From the NCBI GenBank assembly GCA_013339895.1, contig JABACO010000020.1, forward strand, positions 111,586 through 175,585: DNA of 64,000 bases, in the 5' to 3' direction. Position 1 is the stretch's first letter, and the number at the start of each line of letters is the position of its first letter. Below are positions 11,501 to 26,500 of this stretch, in pieces. Made by a program: the position numbers and the translations under genes. Source of the DNA: Ephydatia muelleri (lineage: Eukaryota > Porifera > Demospongiae > Spongillida > Spongillidae). The notes beneath the pieces are model-generated. The model did not search any database. It saw only the letters and a list, made by a program, of their open reading frames with translations, and was not told where the DNA came from.

Positions 11501-14500
11501 ATTTTTAGTGCTAGACTAAATCAGTATAGTGTTTATCGTATCTCGTGTCACTTGTTCCCTTCATTTTTACACCACCATTGCCTTCAAATCCTATACAGGC
11601 ATTTTTTTGTATCGTTACTATAAGTATTGCACAGCCCATACATACATGTGCAAGGAGAATTAATAGGTTTTGTATGATGAAATCCAGTTGTTATTATTGC
11701 TATTTTAAAAGTCATCAGGGCAATAAATCAAAATATGTTAATCTATTAACCGCACAGCCGAGTTTTAATAACAAACTCTCACTATGCAGTTTGTAGCAAA
11801 CCTCAGCTTACTAAGAAATGGTCTTGTTGTCATTCTTGCTTCTCACCACATAGTAATCACTTCTTACTGCAAGTCCAATGACCACAAAGACCAGAGCAGG
11901 AACTGAACCAGATGTGCCTTGTTATGACAATGAACTACTAAAGGAGGACACTTACCCCACCCCAGTAGAAAAAAGAACCACCACTTTTTCTGCAGAGTAC
12001 TGAACACCACCACCATCATGAGGTACAACATGACACCCTCACACATCATCCAGCAGAATGCAGAGAGCCAAAAATACTGAAGAAGTGCAGCAACAGCCTT
12101 GCAGGCAGCCTGAACATTGGTGGTAGGAAGATTAAAGTCAGTTCATCTAAAGTTCCAAACATTATTACATACAATATTATTCTTAGCAGTTTCAACTCCA
12201 GCAACAAATATAAAGAAGGCTAAGAGCAGCGCAATAGCCAAGTTCAGGTGGATGAAATAAAGTGGCTTTTCCAAGAGCTGTTTTCTGTCAACATAATACA
12301 TTGGACAGTGCATCACATTCTACATACATGTAGCCATACCTGAAGGTCAAGATGTACATAATCGTAACTAATAGGCAGGTCATTGAGATACCACACCCGA
12401 TGTAGGAGATGATTGTCAGAGCTTTACTGTCAGGCTGTATACAATACACACGTCAGCATGTGCATGTATTATACATAATTCTTAGTATTAGACATACAAA
12501 GGTTTCTACAGCTAGTAGCACTGCAAAGCTGGTCAGATGGGTTGAGTAGCACTGGACAAATGAGCCATTGCTTGATGGAGGTAGCATGCCTTCTGATGAC
12601 CAAGATCTGGAAGTACCATAATCAACAGTGAGTTCATTAATGAAGTAACATACGAGTTTGAAAAGTTCCAGAAAGAACATTTGTATTGTGCACTAAACTG
12701 GAATAAAGAATACATCTTCAAAAATGTTGTCTTGTTATATACAACATACATATTTTACACTTACTTTATTTATGCCAAAAGTGATCATTGAAGGCTGTTC
12801 ATGTAGAGCTAGTGAGCCAAACCCACCATCTTCAACAGCCACTTGGCTTGAAAGAATAAGTGAATCAACTTCCTGTATGCTGTGTATGTGGAACAATATA
12901 TTCATGGAGTAACAATACATCATGCACACATGAGTGTTGTGAATTTTGTCAGTATGTGTGCATATGTGCATGGAATACAAATTTTTTTAAGGCAGCATAC
13001 CTGGATCCATATCCATTGAGTGGTAGAAAAGTGCCAATGTTATTGATGATCATGTTAACTACTGGTACAGATGAGGCTGTGGTAGAGATTAGTATACTTT
13101 ATTTAATATGTGTGATACGTTACTTTCATTTGTACCATTATTGCCCCTTTCCAATAGAAGAGCACCAGGAATAATGATACTGGCAGCACTGGTAGAAAAT
13201 GTTGCATTGATAAAAAGATCACCATTGCCATCAGGAAACTTGATGTCAGCTTGGTTTGGTGTGATCTGTACCTTGGATGCCTGAAGCACTAGCAGTTAAA
13301 TGTATAGCAGTTATCCATAGCAATGTACAATAAAGTGCACTCAGCAAAGCTCCTAGCACTATCAGTATTTCCATACTGCAATGTACTACAACCAATTACA
13401 GGTATATGTAGCCAAGCCCCTAGCAACATGACATACCGATAGATGGTCTTGACAATGTAATGCTACTGGTGGTGTTGATAGCTGATGCAAGGTAGAGGCC
13501 ATATAACTCGCAAATCCTCAGGAGAAGCGGACTTGCTGCATTAGGATCCACTGTTTGAAGGATTTGCCACCCAGCTAGATTGCTCTCATTCAAAAGGTTA
13601 TTTATCGTATCCAAAATAATCTAGAAATACAGAAATATATAAACATACAACTGTACATAAACAAAACTTACTATTGTGTTCAGCACATCTGTGCCCCCAC
13701 CTTGTTGAAGGTTTGTGTTCAAGAAGGTTAAAACTGTAAATAGGATGTAGACACTGTCTCTTAGATCCAATGGAAGCATAGATATAGTTTGAAGTTGTGT
13801 TTCATGGAACAGTGAATTCACTATGCCAAGAGCTTGTGCAATGTTGAGACTTGGAGATGAAATCTGATATTTTGAGTGCATGAATGTACATGAGCTTATT
13901 AAGTCAACATAAAAGTGCATGCAGTGTCTTTAAAGGTAGTTTTTGAAAGTCATTGTTTCACTTTCACCTCTCTAAGGACATCTAGAAATGTGAATGTCTA
14001 GTAAGTTGTATAAGGTTGTCCAAATGTGTATTATTAAAATTGTAAAAAGTTGACAGTATGATAATTAGATAATGCCAAAGTTGGTTTTTCTGGTAGGAGA
14101 TCAACTGTAGCAGTTTTAGAGCTTCACCCCACATTGTATCAAATGAGCATTTCTACTGCCATTGTTCTGTACCTCTTGTGCTAAATATCGTATTGTGTAG
14201 CTTTCACATAGTGTCACATTTATAAGACCCCAATCACCAGTGGTGGAGCAAAACCGATAGGCCATTCCTGTATCATGTGAGAGAAATTGAATGCAAGTCA
14301 AATCACAAAGGCATTTCAAGTCACCTGATACATTGTTAATTCCTCCCTGAGGGCAGGGTAGAACATATGTTGAATTAAGAGCAGTACCAGGCCACTGTAG
14401 GCCCCACACAGTGTCATTCACAGGACTGCAACCATCTGAAAATTGAATGCCGGTTGGATTTGACTTTGAATCTAGATGTACCTATACTTTGCTGAAAATT

Positions 14501-17500
14501 TAACAATGTGCATTTAAAATGACTTTTGCATGCATCCCTTAAATACAAATGTGTACAATGGTAAATTAAAATACGTGCCACACAATAAAGATTGCTGGAT
14601 GGAATCTATTTGAATTTTGAGACTTAGCTAGATTAACACGGGCATTAGAGAAGCCATGCGAATAATGGGATTCTTTAGCATTGTAAGTTGTGCATAGGAT
14701 TGAGAAACTCACTTTGTAATAATCTAAAATGTTGAAAGTGCACCTCTTTGCATGGAGCTGTAATCAACACATGAGTGCATGGTTGCACAGACAATTACAT
14801 ATATGTGCACACACTGTGGAACATGTGTGCTATCTGAACATGTCTTGTGGTGTTGTAAAAGCACTAACAGAGTGCACTGCATTTTATTCACCACACACAA
14901 AGATGATATATTCAGGATGATACAATTGGTTCATTACTCCACACCAAAGCTAAAATTGTATTCACATACTAAATGTAAACTGTGAGCACCTAGCATACTG
15001 GCAACTCTGGATGCCTTTTTTAGGTCAATCACTCCAAATGCCCTTCTGTATTTACTATATTAAGATAATGTACAAAGGACCCCTAATCAGACATGATCAA
15101 TACATGCATTAATAATACAATCTAAAGCGTTTATGGTATTCATACCAGTACAGTTGTATCCTGATGCTATGTAGCCACTTTGACAGCTGCAAATGAAAGA
15201 TCCAATGGTGTTGGTGCAATCTTGCTGACATGGTCCAAGTCGTCCATTTGGAATGCATTCATTAATGTCTAAACAAATTAACAAATCAGAATAGAATTAA
15301 GGTACATGTGTATGGCAGAATGGATTATTTTATTGCTTTTATACATATAGAATATACACCCAAAAACATCATGGATGACACTAACACTACATGGAAGATA
15401 GAAAAAAAAATTCCCGCTCATTTTAAAATCAATATTTAGCTAATGTGTATCCGAAGGTAGAACGGTGTGCTGTATTAAATCTTGTTTAATAAATAAGGTT
15501 CATGTCTCTAGTACAAAGACAAATATTAAAAATGGCTTTTTTATTATCATATTCATACCAGTACAGTTGTATCCTGATGATGTATAGCCATTTTGACAGC
15601 TGCAGATGAAAGATCCAATGGTGTTGGTGCAATTTTGCTGACATGGTCCAAGTCCTCCATATAGAATACATTCATTAATGTCTATTAGATGAAAAACCAG
15701 AATAGCATTAAACTAAAGTGCACTAAGACAAAGGTACATGTGTACAGCAGAGTGGATCGTTGTATTACTTTTATACAATCTCATGGCAATATATATCTAT
15801 CAAACATCATAGGGCCATAGGTGGGTTAAGGTTTATATGATCGTTACCCTTGACTAAAGTTCATTCCACAAAGGTAACGCACATTTGCTTGCCTCTTACT
15901 CTTGCTAGATATAGTGACTTCAAAGATGTGTATCATTATTATCTGTTCCCAATATCCACCTAATAATGCTACGTACGTTTTGCTATACACGTTACTCGGG
16001 GTACGAGATGCTTGAGCAGAAAGACATTATATCACCGACATTGCATGGGAGATATTTATTCCTGCTCATTTTGACATCAATATTTAGTCAAGGTACAAGT
16101 GATTATTGTGTGTATTAGATTGTGTTAAATAAATTGCGCTTATCAAACACCGCATCCATGAGAAACGCGAGGAAATGTGGGGGCATTTGTGGATATTGAA
16201 TTCCCTCCTTTCGTAAATTTGATTGTATAATCAGAAAGCTCATACATTTGTAAAGAGTAATTTATACTTGTTTTGGAATGGTGTTTTACTTATAAAAAGG
16301 TCGAACTAGTTTTTTGATGTGGTACCGTTTTTTGCGGTCATGTTTCCCACTACCTTGAATCAAAGTTGCATTACACAACTATAGGAAGGTGCATAAACTC
16401 CTTTTTTCAAACAAATTGTACTCGTTATTGGCGGTAAGTTACAAGACATTTTCTGGTTCGTCCATTCAAACTACCAACGGGGGCAAGTTTAGCAAGTTCA
16501 ACCAACACATTCAGTCTGTACCAGCCTGGACAGAGTCATGGTCTGTTATTCAGTAAGACGAGAAGAAAGATTGTTTTTATTAAGACAGAAAAAAAGATTC
16601 TTGAAGTCTGCCCACACAACAACGGATTCACTCGAAGTAATGCCACCATTTCATTACCTTGCGCTGCATATCACTCCCACCTTGAGAGTTTATTTAACTT
16701 AGGGCCTCAATTTTAAACCATTGTCTGGACGTTTCATGCAGTTTTTACGCATTTTATTGTAACGCTCTAGAAAGAATAAAAAATCTGCACTTCTTACGTG
16801 ATAACACACAACTACATATATGCATTGATGTTTTGAAGCAATGGTGTGTCTGTTTGAGATATATACATATTTATATAGAATATGCCTCATACTGGTACAT
16901 GTAGTCAAATCTCCACTCAGTTCTGTCTAGAGGGAATTAGATTTCGCCCCAAAATGGGGGCGTTTCTCATGGATGCTGTGTTTTTAAAAAATGGCTTTGT
17001 GATCATCATATTCATACCAGTACAGTTGTATCCTGATGATGTGTAGCCACTTTGACAGCTGCAAATGAAAGATCCGATGGTGTTGGTGCAATTTTGCTGA
17101 CATGGTCCAAGTTCTCCATTTGGAGTACATTCGTTTATTTCTAAATAGAAGGTAGCGATAATCTAAAGTGTGCTAAGACAAATGTCAATGTGTACGGTAG
17201 AATGGATCACTTTATTGCAGTTATACAGCAATATAATACCTATCAAATATCATACTATGGGTTATATCAACTAAATTATATAGAAGATAATTCAATATTC
17301 AGCCAAGGTACAAGTGATTGATGTGCTGTATTAAATTGTTTTTATAAGTATAAAATGTCTTAAGATGTATCTTAAAAACGGCATCTTTATCATCACATTC
17401 ATACCAGTACAGTTGTATCCTGATGATGTGTAGCCACTTTGACAGCTGCAAATGAAAGATCCAATGGTGTTGGTGCAATTTTGCTGACATGGTCCAAGTC

Positions 17501-20500
17501 CTCCATTTGGAATACATTCATTAATGTCTAAACAAATTAAATTGCACAGTGACAATGGTAAGCATTAGAAAAATAATTTTCCTGCTGATTTTGACATTAA
17601 TATTGAGCTTAATGTGTATCCAAATGTAGAATTCTACTGAATCGTGTTTAATATATAGAGTTAATATCTTTAGTACAAAGACAAATGTTAAAAATGGCTT
17701 TATAATCGTGATATTCATACCAATACAGTTGTATCCTGATGATGTGTAGCCACTTTGACAGCTGCAAATGAAAGATCCAATGGTGTTGGTGCAATTTTGC
17801 TGACATGGTCCAAGTCCTCCATTTGGAATACATTCATTAATGTCTAAAAGATGACAGGTCAGATTAGCATTGGACTAGAGTGCAATACGACAACGTTATA
17901 GATGTGTGTATTGTTCCTGTAGCAATGTACAGTAGGGAGCGCTTATCAATATATACCATACCTATCAAATATCATGGATGGGTTAAAGCACCTATTGTAA
18001 ATATATATTGTCAGCTCATTTTGACATCAATATTTAGCTATGTGCAATGTAGGATACTGAGTTCTAACTTCCTTGCAATATATACCTATCTAACATCACA
18101 GACGGGGTAAAACACCTGTAATAGATTGAAAATATTTATTTCCAGCTGATTTTGATATCAATATTTAGCTAATATGTATCCACGACAGTATTTTATTGGT
18201 GTGCTATATTAAATATTGTTTATTAAATAGGGTTAATCTGTTTACATGTAGACAAATCTTTAAAAAAATGGCTTATTAATCTTGATACTCATACCAGTAC
18301 AGTTGTATCCTGATGATGAGTAGCCACTTTGACAGCTGCAAATGAAAGATCCAATGGTGTTGGTGCAATTTTGCTGACATGGTCCAAATCCTCCATTTGG
18401 AATACATTCGCTAATGTCTAAAAGATACAGATTAGCATTAAGCTAAAGTTCACTAAGACAAAGGTACATGTGTATGGCAGAATGAATGATTTCTGTATGA
18501 ATGTACAATATGGAGTGCTAATCTTTGCAATATATACCTATCAAATATTACAGACGGGTTAAAAGCAGCCTACCTAATACATGGGGATTGTAAATATATT
18601 ATTCCTACTCATTTTGACATTAATATGTATCCAAATATACAAGTGATTGGTGTGTGGTATTTAATTTTGCTTAATAAATAGCGTTGATGAAAGTGAATCT
18701 TTAAAAATGGTTTTGTATTCACAATATTCGTACCGGTACAGTTGTAAAATTACATGTAAACTAAAGTGCAACAGTACACGTGTACAGCAGAGTGGATTGT
18801 TCCTTATACAATGTACAAAATAATGTTCACGACATGGTAATATATACAGATCAAACGTCTAAAACAGTATAAAGCGCCTACAGTACATAGGGGATTGAAA
18901 ATAAAATTACCAGCTCATTTTGCCAATGTTTAGCTATTGTGTATCCAAACGTACACAAAATCAAAGTCCTCCAAATGTAATACAATCATTGATATCTAAC
19001 AAATCCTCCACATTATGCATTTGTGACTCTTTTTAATGACTAAGCAATGACATGTATCATAGGAGGCTTTAATTTCCTACCATCTGTCAGAATGAGATTC
19101 TCCTATCAGAGGTGTGCTACAATGTAGCTGTGCATTTGGTAAAGCATCTATAGCTACTGCAATGCACTTGTACAAACATTTGGTACAGCACATATCAGAG
19201 ATGTGCTATTATGTGAGGTAATTGTTGGGTGAGTCCTTCCACTAAAATTAGGCAAATGTCAATGTGTAGCAGCATCCTTTTTTGGTTTTTCACCAAAATT
19301 GCCATACTGTACTTATTCCCAACAGTCAAGATTCATTAAGGATTTAATATGATAATCTATTGTGTTTTTGCTGCAATACAGTGTTATGGTATTCATACCT
19401 GTACAGTTGTATCCTGATGATGTGTAGCCACTTTGACAGCTGCACATGAAAGATCCAATGGTGTTGGTGCAATTTTGCTGACATGGTCCAAGTCCTCCAT
19501 TTGGAAAACATTCGTTAATGTCTATTAGATGAAAAACCAGAATAGCATTAAACTAAAGTGCATTAAGACAAAGGTGCATGTGTATGGCAGAGTGGAATGT
19601 TGTATTGTTTTTATACAATCTCATGGCAATATATACCTATCAAACATCATAGGGCCATAGGTGGGTTAAGGTTTAAATGATTGTTACCCTTGACTAACGT
19701 TCATTCCACAAGGGTAACGCACATTTGCTTGCCTCCTACTCTTGCTAGATGCAGTGACTACAAAGATGTTTATCATTATCATCTGTTCCCAATATCCACC
19801 CGTGCGTAACTAATAATGCTCCGTACATTTTGTTATACATGTTACTCGGGGAACGAGATGCTTGCGCAGAAAGACATTATATCACCTACATTACAGGGGA
19901 GATATTTATTCCTGCTCATTTTGACATCCATGTTTAGTCAAGGTACAAGTGATTGTTGTGCTGTATTAGATTGTGTTAAATAAATTGTGCTAATGAGATG
20001 AATCTTTTATTAAACACCACATCCACGAGTAATGCGGGGAAATATGGAAGCATTTGTGGATATTGATAAATCGTGTTTTTGATTGGATAATCAGAAAGCT
20101 CACACATTTGTAAAGAGTAATTTATACTTTTTTTGGAATGGTGTTTTACTAATAAAAAGGTCGAACTAGTTCATAGTTTTTGATGTGGTACCGTTTTTGG
20201 GGGGTCATGTTTCCCACTACCTTGAATCAAAGTTGCATTACACAACTATAGGAAGGTGCATAAATTCCTTTTTTCAAACAAATTGTACTCGTTATTGGCG
20301 GTAAGTTACAAGACATTTTCTGGTCCGTCCATTCAAACTGCCAGCGGGGGCAAGTTTAGCAAGTTCAACCAACACATTCAGTCTGTACCAGCCTGGACAG
20401 AGTCATGGTCTGTTATTCAGTAAGACAGGAAGAAAGATTGTTTTTATTAAGACAGAAAAAAAGATTCTTGAAGTCTGCCCACACAACAACGGATTCACTC

Positions 20501-23500
20501 GAAGTAATGCCACCATTTCATTACCTTGCGCTGCATATCACTCCCACCTTGAGAGTTTATTTAACTTAGGGCCTCAATTTTAAACCATTGTCTGGACGTT
20601 TCATGCAGTTTTTACGCATTTTATTGTAACGCTCTAGAAAGAATAAAAAATCTGCACTTCTTACGTGATAACACACAACTACATACATGCATTGATGTTT
20701 TGAAGCAATGGTGTGTCTGTTTGAGGTATATACATATTTATATAGAATATGCCTCATACTGGTACATGTAGTCAAATCTCCACTCAGTTCTGTCTAGAGG
20801 GAATTAGTTTGCCCCAAAATGGGGGCGTTTCTCATGGATGCTGTGTTTTTAAAAAATGGCTTTGTGATCATCATAATCATACCAGTACAGTTGTATCCTG
20901 ATGATGTGTAGCCACTTTGACAGCTGCAAATGAAAGATCCAATGGTGTTGGTGCAATTTTGCTGACATGGTCCAAGTCCTCCATTTGGAATACATTCATT
21001 AATGTCTAAACAAATTAAATTGCACAGTGACAATGGTAAGCATTAGGAAAATAATTTTCCTGCTGATATTGACATTAATATTTAGCTTAATGTGTAACCA
21101 AATGTAGAATTCTACTGAATCGTGTTTAGTATATAGAGTTAATATCTTTAGTACAAAGACAAATGTTAAAAATGGCTTTATAATCGTGATAATCATACCA
21201 ATACAGTTGTATCCTGATGATGTGTAGCCACTTTGACAGCTGCAGATGAAAGATCCAATGGTGTTGGTGCAAATTTGCTGACATGGTCCAAGTCCTCCAT
21301 TTGGAGTACATTCGTTTATTTCTAAATAGAAGGTAGCGATAATCTAAAGTGTGCTAAGACAAATGTAAATGTGTACGGTAGAATGGATCACTTTATTGCA
21401 GTTATACAGCAATATAATACCTATCAAATATCATACTATGGGTTATATCAACTAAATTACATAGGAGATAATTCAATATTTAGCCAAGGTACAAGTGATT
21501 GATGTGCTGTATTAGATTGTTTTTATAAATATAAAATGTCTTAAGATGAATCTTAAAAACGGCATCTTTATCATCACATTCATACCAGTACAGTTGTATC
21601 CTGATGATGTGTAGCCACTTTGACAGCTGCAAATGAAAGATCCAATGGTGTTGGTGCAATTTTGCTGACATGGTCCAAGTCCTCCATTTGGAATACATTC
21701 ATTAATGTCTAAACAAATTAAATTGCACAGTGACAATGGTAAGCATTAGGAAAATAATTTTCCTGCTGATTTTGACATTAATATTGAACTTAATGTGTAA
21801 CCAAATGTAGAATTCTACTGAATCGTGTTTAGTATATAGAGTTAATATCTTTAGTACAAAGACAAATGTTAAAAATGGCTTTATAATCGTGATATTCATA
21901 CCAATACAGTTGTATCCTGATGATGTGTAGCCACTTTGACAGCTGCAGATGAAAGATCCAATGGTGTTGGTGCAATTTTGCTGACATGGTCCAAGTCCTC
22001 CATTTGGAATACATTCATTAATGTCTAAAAGATGACAGGTCAGATTAGCATTGGACTAGAGTGCAATACGACAACGTTATAGATGTGTGTATTGTTCCTG
22101 TAGCAATGTACAGTAGGGAGCGCTTATCAATATATACCTATCAAATATCATGGATGGGTTAAAGCACGTATTGTAAATATATATTGTCAGCTCATTTTGA
22201 CATCAATATTTAGCTATGTGCAATGTAGGATACCGAGTTCTAACTTCCTTGCAATATATACCTATCTAACATTACAGACGGGGTAAAACACCTGTATTAG
22301 ATTAAAAATACTTATTTCCAGCTGATTTTGATACCAATATTTAGCTAATATGTATCCACGACAGTATTTTATTGGTGTGCTATATTAAATATTGTTTATT
22401 AAATAGGGTTAATCTGTTTACATGTAGACAAATCTTTAAAAAAATGGCTTATTAATCTTGATATTCATACCAGTACAGTTGTATCCTGATGATGAGTAGC
22501 CACTTTGACAGCTGCAAATGAAAGATCCAATGGTGTTGGTGCAATTTTGCTGACATGGTCCAAATCCTCCATTTGGAATACATTCGCTAATGTCTAAAAG
22601 ATACAGATTAGCATTAAGCTAAAGTTCACTAAGACTAAGGTACATGTGTATGGCAGAATGAATGATTTCTGTATGAATGTACAATATGGAATGCTAATCT
22701 TTGCAATATATACCTATCAAATATTACAGACGGGTTAAAAGCAGCCTACCTAATACATGGGGATTGTAAATATATTATTCCTACTCATTTTGACATTAAT
22801 ATGTATCCAAAAGTACAAGTGATTGGTGTGTGGTATTTAATTTTGCTTAATAAATAGCGTTGATGAAAGTGAATCTTTAAAAATGGTTTTGTATTCACAA
22901 TATTCGTACCGGTACAGTGGTAAAATTACATGTAAACTAAAGTGCAACAGTACACGTGTACAGCAGAGTGGATTGTTCCTTATACAATGTACAAAATAAT
23001 GTTCACGACATGGTAATATATACAGATCAAACGTCTAAAACAGTATAAAGCGCCTACAGTACATAGGGGATTCAAAATAAAATTTCCAGCTCATTTTGCC
23101 AATGCTTAGCTATTGTGTATCCAAACGTACACAAAATCAAAGTCCTCCAAATGTAATACAATCATTGATATCTAACAAATCCTCCACATGTATGCATTTG
23201 TGACTCTTTTTAATGACTAAGCAATGACATGTATCATAGGAGGCTTTAATTTCCTACCATCTGTCAGAATGAGATTCTCCTATCAGAGGTGTGCTACAAT
23301 GTAGCTGTGCATTTGGTAAAGCATCTATAGCTACTGCAATGCACTTGTACAAACATTTGGTACAGCACATATCAGAGATGTGCTATTATGTGAGTTAATT
23401 GTTGGGTGAGTCCTTCCACTAAAATTAGGCAAATGTCAATGTGTAGCAGCATCCTTTTTTGGTTTTTCACCAAAATTGCCATACTGTACTTATCCCAACA

Positions 23501-26500
23501 GTCAAGATCCATTAAGGATTTAATATGATAATCTATTGTGTTTTTGCTGCAATACAGTGTTATGGTATTCATACCTGTACAGTTGTATCCTGATGATGTG
23601 TAGCCACTTTGACAGCTGCACATGAAAGATCCAATGGTGTTGGTGCAATTTTGCTGACATGGTCCAAGTCCTCCATTTGGAAAACATTCGTTAATGTCTA
23701 TTAGATGAAAAACCAGAATAGCATTAAACTAAAGTGCATTAAGACAAAGGTGCATGTGTATGGCAGAGTGGAATGTTGTATTGTTTTTATACAATCTCAT
23801 GGCAATATATACCTATCAAACATCATAGGGCCATAGGTGGGTTAAGGTTTAAATGATTGTTACCCTTGACTAACGTTCATTCCACAAGGGTAACGCACAT
23901 TTGCTTGCCTCCTACTCTTGCTAGATGCAGTGACTACAAAGATGTTTATCATTATCATCTGTTCCCAATATCCACCCGTGCGTAACTAATAATGCTCCGT
24001 ACATTTTGTTATACATGTTACTCGGGGAACGAGATGCTTGCGCAGAAAGACATTATATCACCTACATTACAGGGGAGATATTTATTCCTGCTCATTTTGA
24101 CATCCATGTTTAGTCAAGGTACAAGTGATTGTTGTGCTGTATTAGATTGTGTTAAATAAATTGTGCTAATGAGATGAATCTTTTATTAAACACCACATCC
24201 ACGAGTAATGCGGGGAAATATGGAAGCATTTGTGGATATTGATAAATCGTGTTTTTGATTGGATAATCAGAAAGCTCACACATTTGTAAAGAGTAATTTA
24301 TACTTTTTTTGGAATGGTGTTTTACTAATAAAAAGGTCGAACTAGTTCATAGTTTTTGATGTGGTACCGTTTTTGGGGGGTCATGATTCCCACTACCTTG
24401 AATCAAATTTGCATTACACAACTATAGGAAGGTGCATAAATTCCTTTTTTCAAACAAATTGTACTCGTTATTGGCGGTAAGTTACAAGACATTTTCTGGT
24501 CCGTCCATTCAAACTGCCAGCGGGGGCAAGTTTAGCAAGTTCAACCAACACATTCAGTCTGTACCAGCCTGGACAGAGTCATGGTCTGTTATTCAGTAAG
24601 ACAGGAAGAAAGATTGTTTTTATTAAGACAGAAAAAAAGATTCTTGAAGTCTGCCCACACAACAACGGATTCACTCGAAGTAATGCCACCATTTCATTAC
24701 CTTGCGCTGCATATCACTCCCACCTTGAGAGTTTATTTAACTTAGGGCCTCAATTTTAAACCATTGTCTGGACGTTTCATGCAGTTTTTACGCATTTTAT
24801 TGTAACGCTCTAGAAAGAATAAAAAATCTGCACTTCTTACGTGATAACACACAACTACATACATGCATTGATGTTTTGAAGCAATGGTGTGTCTGTTTGA
24901 GGTATATACATATTTATATAGAATATGCCTCATACTGGTACATGTAGTCAAATCTCCACTCAGTTCTGTCTAGAGGGAATTAGTTTGCCCCAAAATGGGG
25001 GCGTTTCTCATGGATGCTGTGTTTTTAAAAAATGGCTTTGTGATCATCATAATCATACCAGTACAGTTGTATCCTGATGATGTGTAGCCACTTTGACAGC
25101 TGCAAATGAAAGATCCAATGGTGTTGGTGCAATTTTGCTGACATGGTCCAAGTCCTCCATTTGGAATACATTCATTAATGTCTAAACAAATTAAATTGCA
25201 CAGTGACAATGGTAAGCATTAAGAAAATAATTTTCCTGCTGATTTTGACATTACTATTTAGCTTAATGTGTAACCAAATGTAGAATTCTACTGAATCGTG
25301 TTTAGTATATAGAGTTAATATCTTTAGTACAAAGACAAATGTTAAAAATGGCTTTATAATCGTGATAATCATACCAATACAGTTGTATCCTGATGATGTG
25401 TAGCCACTTTGACAGCTGCAGATGAAAGATCCAATGGTGTTGGTGCAAATTTGCTGACATGGTCCAAGTCCTCCATTTGGAGTACATTCGTTTATTTCTA
25501 AATAGAAGGTAGCGATAATCTAAAGTGTGCTAAGACAAATGTAAATGTGTACGGTAGAATGGATCACTTTATTGCAGTTATACAGCAATATAATACCTAT
25601 CAAATATCATACTATGGGTTATATCAACTAAATTACATAGGAGATAATTCAATATTTAGCCAAGGTACAAGTGATTGATGTGCTGTATTAGATTGTTTTT
25701 ATAAATATAAAATGTCTTAAGATGAATCTTAAAAACGGCATCTTTATCATCACATTCATACCAGTACAGTTGTATCCTGATGATGTGTAGCCACTTTGAC
25801 AGCTGCAGATGAAAGATCCGATGGTGTTGGTGCAATTTTGCTGACATGGTCCAAGTCCTCCATTTGGAATACATTCGTTTATTTCTAAATAGAAGGTAGC
25901 GATAATCTAAAGTGTGCTAAGACAAATGTAAATGTGTACGGTAGAATGGATCACTTTATTGCAGTTATACAGCAATATAATACCTATCAAATATCATACT
26001 ATGGGTTATATCAACTAAATTACATAGGAGATAATTCAATACTTAGCCAAGGTACAAGTGATTGATGTGCTGTATTAAAATGTTTTTATAAATATAAAAT
26101 GTCTTAAGATGAATCTTTAAAACGGCATCTTTATCATCACATTCATACCAGTACAGTTGTATCCTGATGATGTGTAGCCACTTTGACAGCTGCAAATGAA
26201 AGATCCAATGGTGTTGGTGCAATTTTGCTGACATGGTCCAAGTCCTCCATTTGGAATACATTCATTAATGTCTAAACAAATTAAATTGCACAGTGACAAT
26301 GGTAAGCATTAGGAAAATAATTTTCCTGCTGATTTTGACATTAATATTGAGCTTAATGTGTAACCAAATGTAGAATTCTACTGAATCGTGTTTAGTATAT
26401 AGAGTTAATATCTTTAGTACAAAGACAAATGTTAAAAATGGCTTTATAATCGTGATAATCATACCAATACAGTTGTATCCTGATGATGAGTAGCCACTTT

